Shown here: positions 46,034-54,787 of the stretch, in pieces
Position numbering within the stretch: the stretch's first letter is position 1
How the letters are laid out: each line of letters begins with the position of its first letter
Assembly: GCA_002197995.1 (NCBI GenBank)
Contig: NGZR01000005.1
Coordinates: 744,001 to 808,000, forward strand
Direction of reading: 5' to 3'
DNA from: Gaeumannomyces sp. JS-464
Lineage: Eukaryota > Ascomycota > Sordariomycetes > Magnaporthales > Magnaporthaceae
DNA length: 64,000 nt
Made by a program: the position numbers and the translations under genes
The notes under the pieces: generated by a model
Databases searched by the model: none
The model's input: the letters and a program-made list of their open reading frames with translations, nothing else
Told to the model about the DNA's origin: nothing

Positions 46034-47418
46034 GCGCTTTTCTTTTCCTAGTAAGTCCGTGCTCAACTTTCCTGTACTGCTTGACGTTCTGGCAAACGGC
46101 GTACTTGTCGCTGCTAAGGGCTTCCTCGATATGATGTTTTCCTTTAATTTATGCTAAGATAGTATCTGAAGAACGCCTCTGGCGCTCCGATGATTTCAAC
46201 ACCTGGGCTGATCTATCCTGTTCAACGCTTTTTTTTAACTTCCAGTTTGAGACCGCGAAAAAAATGCTGACTTAGCACAACGCACAGATCCGGACTTTAC
46301 CCCGATAACGTACTCTAATTCAACTTGTTCTCATGACGGCCCTGCTGCCTACGCTGCTGCCTTTGATCTTTTCCTATATCGATGTGACACAACGGTTGGG
46401 CCCGCTCCCGGAAGCTGGTCGGATGTTGAACAATGACGTACCCAGATTTCTGCGTTCCGTCCCCATGCCCCGTCCGTTCTACCTCTAGAGCCATCACGCC
46501 GCTTGAGGTGAACCCCATCCTAATAACGTCCTGATGCGATAACCAGTGCTTGTCTCTGTCCAAGGATTCGCCGCCCGACTCTGGGGCGTTCCACTACCAA
46601 CCAAGGCTCGGTCCGCATCATTGGTCTGCGCGAACGACTTCTCTTGGCGCGGCTAGGCGGCCGATTATATGCTAATATCATACATCCAGTCTATCGATCA
46701 TGCGGCTCGGTTCGGATCGTGACCAGTAATGCGAACGCATCATCTCTACTCGACCAGAACCGATGGCCCAAGCGCCGCGAACGACCGAGCCCATCATTAG
46801 ATGAAAGCTGCTCGATTCCTACTGCCGGAGCCGATCTTCTCCATTTGGGACCGCGTGGGCCCATGGCACGTGGCTCTCCCGAGCCGTTGGACGCAAAACG
46901 TATCGAATCACCGTTTGCTTTGCTCATGGCGTCTTATTGGCAGCCAGCAAAACAACCCCAGTAGCCGCATGTGGAGATCGCCCCTGAGCCTCGATTCGGA
47001 CCAAACGCCGTTCGTTTGCTTGGCAGGCCCATGCGGTCTCCCCCACGACCCACCCCCTCACTTTCAACCTCGGCTACCGTGACATTTCCTGGGGTACGAT
47101 GCCAGACAGGACTCCATGACCACGTCGCCCTTCTGTCAACAACGCCACCCCTGCCAATCGGCAACCATGCCGAAAACAATCTCGCCGGTGTGGCCTTGGC
47201 ACGAAGAAGCGACTGCCTGTTCTGGGAGGTCGCAACTCAACGGTGGATGAAGATGACCGACGCGAGATGAAAATGGGGCTCTTCACCTTGTCATGTATCT
47301 ATAAGAGTGCGCGGTCACCGAATCATCCGCCTGGCTGCGCACGCCTTCTCAGGCTTCACCACGGAGGTCATCAGCACAATTGTTCTCGTCCCTAGAACTG
47401 AGCCCGGAAGGAGACAAG
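46034..47418. other. Gene-free interval
   Basis: About 1.4 kb. The first 150 bases are probably the SVP26 3' UTR. The last several hundred hold the promoter of the secreted protein at 47419. No other gene is supported. Confidence 0.5.
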
Positions 47419-49200
47419 ATGAGCTGTCACCGCTTTCTCGCCCTGGGCGCTGCGCTGCTTGCCCATTCGGCCATCGCCGCGGGCCTGCCGCAAGTAACAG
47501 CAGCCGGTACCGACGCCACCAGCCTGTCGATTCTCACCAAAGCCGCCGATGCCCAAGTTCAACCTGCCATCGATGGGAAGGCGGCCTCCCTCCGCGGCTC
47601 TCCCCGTGGGCTCGCCCGACAAGTCCGGCGGCTTGTGACACCGTTTGTTTGGGACCAGTCAAGTTACTACCATAACGAGACCCTGCTGGCCCACGCAGAG
47701 GACATGCTTGCGACTCTCACTGAGTGCCAACATGCCGATGGGACGTTCACCGTGGGGAACCGCCACTCTCCACCAGACACGGGCTTTTTGATCGAGGATT
47801 TCGGGGCTATGGTTACCATGCTGGAAGCCGATGGCCACGCCGGCAGCAAGAAGATTGCCGAAACCATCCGCGCCCTAATGGCCAAGGCCGGCCCGGGTCT
47901 CGCACACGGCGGCATGCACACCCCGAATCACCGCTGGAAGCTCTGTTCCGCCCTGGCGCGCATCTCCCACGCAACGGGCAACAACAGCTACGTCTCCCGC
48001 ATCGACGACTGGCTTGCCGAAGGTATCGACATCGACGAGGACGGCATTTACTCGGAGCGTAGCACCATCTATTACTCCAACGTGGCCAACCCCTCTCTGC
48101 TCGTGGTCGCGCATCTCCTGAACCGTACGGAGCTTGTCCGGCACATTCGCAAGAATCTTGAGCTCGTTATTGAGCACGCCGAGCCTGTAGGTGGCGAGGT
48201 TGAGACCACTCACTCTCGCCGGCAGGATCAAAACCAGCGTCAGATCATCAAGGACTACTACGTCCAGTTCCGCGAGCTGGCGCTTCTCGACAAGAACGGG
48301 CGCTTCGCCGCCATGGCCCGTCTTATCGAGCGTCTCTTTGCCGCCGACCTCGGCGACTTCCTTGGCGATCTCCTCGAGCGGCCCGAGCTTGCCGCGGCCC
48401 TCCCGGCCGAGGAGAAGGCTTTCGTCGACTTCGACAAGCACTACAAGGCATCGGGCCTCTTCCGCGCGCGCCGCGGCAAGGTCGTCGCGGCGGCCTTTGG
48501 CGGCTCCGACTGGTATGCCGACGGCAAGGAGACGCCCTTCTTCAACCGGTTCGGCTCCGGCCTGTCGACGAACCCGACGCTGTTCCGGGCGTGGAACGGT
48601 CGCGCCGTGCTCGAGGCTGTTCGCCTGGCGCCCGAGTTCTTCTCGATGGGCCACTTCCGGTCCAACGGGCTCGCTTATGACAACGGGGTGGTGCGTCTGG
48701 GCAACGATCTCAAGATCCCCTACTATCACCCGATCCCCACCGAGCACCGCCGCCCGAACGGCGTGTACGCCATGTCGCGGTCCGTGGACGGCCGGTTCTA
48801 TGCCGCGCTGGATTTCGAGAACAGGCCCACGCACACGCGCGACCTCAAGACGGACGTGCGCATCTCGCCCACCGCGGCCGGCTATGACATCAACTTTGTG
48901 GTGGGCGGCGAGGAGGACGTCGACATGACGCTCGAGCTCACGTTCCGGCAGGGCGGCGAGCTGTCGGGCGTCCAGGCGCTCGAAGACGGCACGTTCCGGC
49001 TCGCCGAGGGCCAGGGGACGTACAGGGTCGGCGAGGACACCATCACGTTTGGGAGTGGCAACGGCGCCGGCCCCATCAACACCGGCGCCGCGGGCGAGCA
49101 GTACAGCTGGCACAATGGGAACCTGGTGGTTCAGGGCCAGCGGGTCTACATCACGGGCAAGTCGCCGCTCAACTACACGCTCAACCTTGGGTTCTCGTGA
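47419..49200 (+). CDS. Secreted protein of unknown function, possibly an alpha-toroid polysaccharide-active enzyme
   Basis: Intronless, 593 residues. The signal peptide is about residues 1-21 (MSCHRFLALGAALLAHSAIA). The central 350 residues are helical with aromatic/acid clusters (FVWDQSSYYHNETLLAH, TPNHRWKLCSALARI, RSTIYYSNVANPSLLVV). The last 180 are beta-rich with repeated Gly and Thr (FVVGGEEDVDMTLELTF, QGQRVYITGKSPLNYTLNL). A helical toroid followed by a beta-sandwich is the layout of polysaccharide lyases of the heparinase/hyaluronate type, and SSYYHNE, NHRW and DWYADGKETP could be substrate-facing. I do not recognise a named family, so enzyme activity is inference. The lack of introns in an intron-rich neighbourhood hints at a bacterial origin. 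ATG 47419 is chosen because it opens the signal peptide. Confidence 0.75.
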   Translation: MSCHRFLALGAALLAHSAIAAGLPQVTAAGTDATSLSILTKAADAQVQPAIDGKAASLRGSPRGLARQVRRLVTPFVWDQSSYYHNETLLAHAEDMLATLTECQHADGTFTVGNRHSPPDTGFLIEDFGAMVTMLEADGHAGSKKIAETIRALMAKAGPGLAHGGMHTPNHRWKLCSALARISHATGNNSYVSRIDDWLAEGIDIDEDGIYSERSTIYYSNVANPSLLVVAHLLNRTELVRHIRKNLELVIEHAEPVGGEVETTHSRRQDQNQRQIIKDYYVQFRELALLDKNGRFAAMARLIERLFAADLGDFLGDLLERPELAAALPAEEKAFVDFDKHYKASGLFRARRGKVVAAAFGGSDWYADGKETPFFNRFGSGLSTNPTLFRAWNGRAVLEAVRLAPEFFSMGHFRSNGLAYDNGVVRLGNDLKIPYYHPIPTEHRRPNGVYAMSRSVDGRFYAALDFENRPTHTRDLKTDVRISPTAAGYDINFVVGGEEDVDMTLELTFRQGGELSGVQALEDGTFRLAEGQGTYRVGEDTITFGSGNGAGPINTGAAGEQYSWHNGNLVVQGQRVYITGKSPLNYTLNLGFS

Positions 49201-50199
49201 GTGGAGGACCGGGGAGATAATATCGGCGTCATCTGGACTGCGGTCTTGCGAGCCGGCTTCTTTACTATACCACTGTTTGGCATAAACTTGATCGACGGCT
49301 ATCTTTGTCAACATGCGCGCAGCTCGTCTCGGTCAAGCAGGTGATCGGTGACACAAGGTCTGCTGATGCGACGGGAGACTGCCTTTGTGCCCTGTTTCGC
49401 ACACGGAGCGCGCATGGCAACTAGCGACGTTCCACGGATCACGCAGCATCGACATTAGCAGACATGGGTATCTCCCTTTCGGATAACAGCGATCGTTTGT
49501 TGGTATCGTCAAATTACATCAGCTAATATGGTATAATAGGGAGTCTCATGCCGAGAGGCAGGACATATAGAAGCAGAGAACGTGACGCTCATCCAAGAGA
49601 ATTATGATCAACCTTCCCTAACCTTGCCTCGTTCCGCCGTTATCCCTTGGCGCCATAACCCTTTTTCCAAGCCGTTGCCCGTCCCGGCCGTTCCGAACAG
49701 TCGTTTTGCTATCCAAGAACGAATCCTCTGGCTTTCCCATACCCACTTCATGATTACGCCCGAAAAAGAAAAAAAAGAAAAAAAAAAAAAGAGAAAGGAA
49801 AGCTGGTCGTGTACTGTTGTCGTGTTTATCCTGGAACCTCGCATCTGCTCGCGTATGACGGGATGCATGGCCGTTCTTCCGTTCGTTACACCCGCGAGGG
49901 CTTGCGTCTTTGGTTCGTGTTCTTGCATCACTGGAAGGATACCGTGTACCCGGTCATGTCAGCCCGAGCACAAGAAGGTTTCACAAGCACCTCCTACTTG
50001 GCAAAAAGCTGACGCCCTCAAAGCAAGACAGGCGAGGGGGGATGGTTGGATGGTTACCTTGGTCGAGGACTGTTGTGTGCAGCTTGGTATGGGTGGCGTG
50101 TGAGCCACCGCCCAGTGTGGCCGTGCAGAACGACAGGTCCCTGGTTTGGACACACGTGCCTCGTGTGTCGCCGCGCTCCCACGGGGGCAGGTGGGCGGG
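49201..50199. other. Convergent 3' spacer
   Basis: About 1 kb between the secreted gene and the small minus-strand gene. A poly-A/purine stretch lies near 49764-49800. No gene is supported. Confidence 0.5.
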
Positions 50200-50445
50200 C
50201 TACTGCTTGGCCGAGCCGGACGTGGCGTGGTTGGTGGACGGGGCGGGGGGAGGGACTGTGGAAGCGCTATGGCCCTGGCGCACCTGGCCGACGGTGTTGT
50301 AGGGGGAGGAACGGCTTGGCTCGGCTTGCCAGCGGTCCATAGGGTTGGCAGGAGCGCCAGCAGCACGGGCAGCACCAGCAGCACCAGCAGCGAACGACCG
50401 ATGCACGTTCCCCCATGTGTCCTGGGCGTTGCTGTAGTCCGACAT
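50200..50445 (-). CDS. Small hypothetical protein, copy 1 of a paralogous pair
   Basis: Intronless, 81 residues, no signal peptide or membrane helix. It starts MSDYSNAQDTWGNV, has an Ala/Gly-rich spacer, then NPMDRWQAEPSRSSPYN, GQVRQGHSAS and PAPSTNHATSGSAKQ. The paralogue 4.1 kb away at 54283-54564 keeps these blocks in the same order, and the frame is open in both despite DNA divergence. This is the main evidence that it is a real gene. A 46-base poly-C (coding strand) run begins 27 bases upstream of the ATG, and a TATA-type promoter lies about 240 bases upstream. I do not recognise the family. The composition suggests a disordered, hydrophilic protein. Confidence 0.6.
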   Translation of the reverse strand: MSDYSNAQDTWGNVHRSFAAGAAGAARAAGAPANPMDRWQAEPSRSSPYNTVGQVRQGHSASTVPPPAPSTNHATSGSAKQ

Positions 50446-50470
50446 GGCTAAAGCTGCTTGATAGCGCGCG

Positions 50471-50471
<1 letters not shown>

Positions 50472-50517
<46 letters not shown>
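50472..50517. repeat. Poly-G tract, 46 bases, in the leader of the small gene
   Basis: Uninterrupted G46 on the plus strand, which is C46 in the probable 5' UTR of the gene at 50200-50445. The paralogue has no such run at the matching place. Confidence 0.95.
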
Positions 50518-50518
<1 letters not shown>

Positions 50519-50620
50519 TGGTCTCGGAAGGATTGGATTGGATTTAGGGTAGAGGGATGATGTGTTTGTCTAGGAAGGGCGGGCACTTGTTGGTGGCAGG
50601 AAAGACGGCGAGTGGGAAAC

Positions 50621-50700
50621 GGCACCTGCGGGATGCTGATCGTGGTTCTTGTGGTTTGGGGGGAGAGGGAGACCACCTGTTTTATAGTCCAAGAACCAGT
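50621..50700 (-). promoter_or_regulatory. TATA-type promoter of small gene copy 1
   Basis: On the minus strand ACTATAAAACAG (TATAAAA, 50686-50680) is followed by a CT-rich tract and CGATCAGCAT (50642-50633). The same order of elements precedes copy 2, so the block is probably the conserved core promoter. Confidence 0.55.
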
Positions 50701-53700
50701 CACTGACAGAGGGTAGCAAGGACGCATTTTGAGCAAGAAAATACGGTCCATCTGGATGCTCGACGTCGCAAATGTTATTCACGCTGCCAAAGCTCCAGAT
50801 CTAGAACTAAGCTTCATCCTAATAGGATAAGGTCGCCATAGGTTGTGTCGAGATCGGTTTTCATTGGTGGGCCTCGAAGATCGGCCTTGATTTATTTTAT
50901 TTTATGGGTCTTTTTTTTTCTTTTTTTTTTCCTTCCCTCTTTCTTTCTCTTTCGACTCCCCTGCCGCTAATTTGCGGGCACGCATGGTATTGTGAGTATC
51001 CGCCAAAGTGGGAATCGAAGGAGGCGTATGTGCCGTGTGCCAGGAGGCCAGCAGATGGGGGAGCCGATCCACACCGTTATCCCTGGGGCAATGGCAACGA
51101 CGACAGCCTGTTACAGGTCGCGTGTGGGTCCGACCAGGACGCATTCATATTACGACAACCCGGGATGGCGCTAATCAAGGGAGTGGGTATTCCAGCTTTC
51201 TTTTTGACGATGCGAGGTGGAGAGGTGGGCGGGATGGGGAAGGAGGGGTGCGGCTAGCCAACGAGGGAGGGGGTTGGCGAGCTGGCCAAGCGTGGACGAC
51301 TTAGGGTAATCCGCTTGTGGGCAATCGACAAACGTGGTCCCTCGTGCTTAACAGGCCAAATTCGACCCCGGAGCCGGCGCCCATTACCCCAGGAAAGACC
51401 CCTTGGGCTTTGAACGCACGGCGGGCGTGGGCCTGGGCGGTTGCTGCACGGGCCGTGGTGTGCGTAGGGGATCCCTGGCAGGCCCCATGCCTTTGCGCGT
51501 GTTAACCTGCTGGCTGGGGCAAGAAGGTTTCTGGGAGGTGTGTGGGCTTTTCCCACTGACACGCCGGCCGGGAAAGCGGGAGAAATCGAAAGGTGTTCAG
51601 GTGCCAGGATTCTCAGGATCGGCGGAGGCCAAACGTTGACTGGCAAACCGGTTGATGCACGGGGCAGGGTTTGCTGGAGAAAACATGCCTATCTCAGCCA
51701 AACCTAGGCCCGGCCTGCCTTATGTTTTCCCAGCCTGCAGTTCTGCTTGGCCGGCATGTAGCGTCCTCGCGTTGTATCAGCTATTTTCCACGTCTCGATT
51801 GCAGCCGTCCACCCAGCGCCCAGTTGAGAAAGAAACGGCGAATGAGCCAAAGCACCTGGCACTAGTGGCACCCCGACCAACAAAGCGCGCGGACCATCCC
51901 ATGCAAAAATGGAATGTGTATGCCGACCAGGGGGTCCTTGCCCACCCTCCCCAGAAACTGGCAAGCGGCCGGCAACCCCCTTGCGTCCCATTTTCGCTCC
52001 CCACGCCCCTCCCAAAGGCCCCTGCCTTGTCCTCGTTTGTACCCAAGCATGCCTGTCCTTTGCAGCGACTAACCCCAAGCGCCACGGTAGGGTGCGCCGA
52101 CCGACCCAAGGGAGTTCCCGCAGTAGAAAAGTTTCTCCTTTCCCTACATCATTCGTCCCGCCCGTCTTGTCCTTTCCCGTAGAGCCTTCTCTTGTATCTC
52201 GGGAATTTAGGTACCAGTTATCCAGAGGGAGTCGCGAAGGTCAAAAAAAAAAAAAAGAAAAAAAAATTGGGTGTCTACGCGGAAGAGTTGAGCTGCAAAC
52301 CGCAACAAAACCGAAAAGCGACGGTTTGGAAATAATAAATGCTCCAAACCAGAAAGGAGCGCGCCCCTGGGGTTCGACGACCAGGTGCCGCCACCAGTCG
52401 CCATGCAGATGTGTTTTTTTTCCTCACGTCTTCCCAACACCCCCCTTCCCCCCTACCACCACCATTAATATACCGTCTCCGACTATCAAAACCCCGTGCA
52501 TGCTGAGTCAGAATGCAAAACGTAGGCCCTGCCGAATGGAGCAGGCAATGCCGCCAAGATTGATGGGATTTTGGGTGTCCTTGGGGCTGAAAAGCTTGGT
52601 GTTTGTTGGAGCAGCGGGTCCTGGACCAACTCCGTCCCGCCGCGACCTGGCCTTCCCATGCCAGCCGCGCCTGTGTTCGAGGTCCTGACCGAGAGGCAGT
52701 CACGGCAAAAATGCCGGGGGAGGGCAACCGGTCGCTTGGTACCCAGTCAGTCGCCCTCATGCTCTGTCGCCACGATATTCGGACGTGGGCGTCTTGCAAC
52801 CAAGGTAGAAAGTTAGCGTGCCCTTCGTCTCCTGTCAATATCTACCTCTTGTCGATAAGACGCGGCGCCTAGAAGGGCCTCTGCTGCCTGAAAGCAGCAC
52901 GAACCCCTTTATCAATGACCCGCGACAGAAAGAGATATCGATGTTGCCTTTCCCCAGGGGCAGCGGTCCGCCCAGGGACCATTGCATTGTTTCCCAGCTG
53001 CATCCACCCAGCTGTCGTTTTCTACCCAGGGGCGTGGTCAGTACCTTTCGTTTGGTCCCATTTTGCCCGCACTACCGAACTCCTGGGGATGCAAACGTGT
53101 GCCAGGCGGAGCGGGCGCAACGGACTAACGTTGGTGGGAGCCACGGGAACGAATGCCCCAGGCCTCACGCCCTTTCGACCGCAGAGCGTACCCATTTTTC
53201 CTGTTTCGTGCCAACTCTTCAGCGCACTGTTAGCGTGGTGATCGGCGAAGGCTAGCGGTTCTTCTCCTGTAGTCGCAATGTGTCCTGGCCATACGCCTCC
53301 CCCACCGAAACGACGAGCACGTCCACACTTTCAGAAGCCACCCTGGCAGAGGGCGGAAGCCCACCCTGGGTGGGAGGAACCGCTTGCAACAAAGGCAAGG
53401 ATGTAAACAGCCTCACGGAAACTACCGGGCGCTAAAGGAACGGAAACAAAATAAAATGAGAAAAGGATAACACGAGACTGGTCGCCAGCCCCCATCCTGA
53501 CCTCGCAGACAGCGGGCTAGGAAGAAAGACGAGCCGCTGGGCTGAAACCGGGGCCGCAGGCGGTCAGACCCTTTCCAGGCTCATCCCCACTAACATAGAT
53601 GCCACCAATGTCAACAAGACAGCAGGCCGACTCGCACGAGTTGGAGTGGTCGGGTCCGAGTGATGTGGTTGACCAGGCTTGTCACGGATCATCCGCGTGA

Positions 53701-54282
53701 CAGTCGCGCGCCGGGAGCTCTGACCAGCCCCCGGTGTTCGACCCGATAAGGACATGTCGAGAGGGGCTTGCTGTCAAGGCACAACCTCCCCTGCACGGCT
53801 TAGATTTTTGTCTTTTGCGTATAACCCATTACTGTCCGCCCAGCTCGCCAGCAAGCCATATGCTCGCACGAGTCGGGCTCGCAACCCTCGCGCCCTCCCA
53901 GCAGCGGCAGGAGCTGCAGGTGCGTGCATGATATTGGAAAACGGAGTTGCCATTTCGAGCGATAAATTCTTCCGCTATTTAGGTGCGTGCTGTACAACGA
54001 CGCCTTTTGGCCAGGTGGATGACAATGATCCAGCCAGGGAGCTCCTGCCTCCCTTTAAAGTGCCGCACGAACCACACATGTCCCGTTGCGTGGACGCAAC
54101 CCGTCTGCACGGCCGCGCTCCGGGGCTCAAGAGTACCGCGTATAATGGCGATGCGACAGGCTTCTCGCGGCCTAGTTTTGGGCCTGCGGTACTCCCCTGA
54201 GGGGCAACAGCCACAGCGGTATCTGCTATATACATCTGTCTCCTCTCTGCTCGACTCCTAATGGGGGCTTGGGTTGGTCCAG
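50701..54282. other. Gene-free interval between the two small paralogues
   Basis: About 3.6 kb. T-rich and A-rich tracts occur near 50912-50945 and 52244-52266. No frame has a recognisable product or a splice-supported structure. Confidence 0.5.
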
Positions 54283-54564
54283 CTAGCGCCTGGCCGGGCC
54301 GGAAATGGCGTGGTTTGTTGAAGGCGCGGGGACGGCGGCCTCCGAGGCGCTGTGTCCCTGCTGCTCGATTTGGCCTATGTTGTTGTAGGGCGAGGCGCGG
54401 CTCGATTCGGCGAGCCAGCGGTCCACGGGATTGGTATTGGCAGTAGCAGCGTCGTTGGTGGCGGCGGCGTCGTTGGCGGACGGCTGCGCGGCTTGCCAGG
54501 TCGGGGTGTCCCAGGTCCGGGCGACGTCCTGCCAGGTGCCTTGGGTGTTGCTGTTGTCCGACAT
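54283..54564 (-). CDS. Small hypothetical protein, copy 2 of a paralogous pair
   Basis: Intronless, 93 residues. It starts MSDNSNTQGTWQDV. The spacer is longer and Asn/Ala-rich compared with copy 1. It then keeps NPVDRWLAESSRASPYN, GQIEQQGHSAS and PAPSTNHAISGPARR. The conserved ends and variable middle are what one expects of a functional pair rather than chance frames. There is no signal peptide, membrane helix or known domain. Same orientation as copy 1. Confidence 0.6.
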   Translation of the reverse strand: MSDNSNTQGTWQDVARTWDTPTWQAAQPSANDAAATNDAATANTNPVDRWLAESSRASPYNNIGQIEQQGHSASEAAVPAPSTNHAISGPARR

Positions 54565-54710
54565 GGCTGAGGCTGCTTGGGGCTGGAAGGCCCGGCGTTC
54601 GAAGAAGAAGGAGGATATCCGGTGTTTGAAGATAGAGGGATAAGTATCTTGATAGAAGCGGGGCTTATTCGTAATAGGAGAGCCGGCGTTTGGTAGCAGG
54701 TAGGTTAGGG

Positions 54711-54787
54711 AGGCACCTATGCTGATCGCGGTTATCATAAGTTGGGGAGAAGAGAGAGGGGTCCGTCTGTCTTATAGTTAACGAACA
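54711..54787 (-). promoter_or_regulatory. TATA-type promoter of small gene copy 2
   Basis: On the minus strand AACTATAAGACAG (TATAAGA, 54776-54770), a CT-rich tract and CGATCAGCAT (54728-54719) occur in the same order as upstream of copy 1. The block lies about 150-220 bases before the ATG. Confidence 0.55.

Noticed and set aside
47875..49314. 479-codon minus-strand open frame
   Set aside because: Antisense shadow of the secreted protein gene; it lacks motifs, and the opposite strand has a signal peptide.
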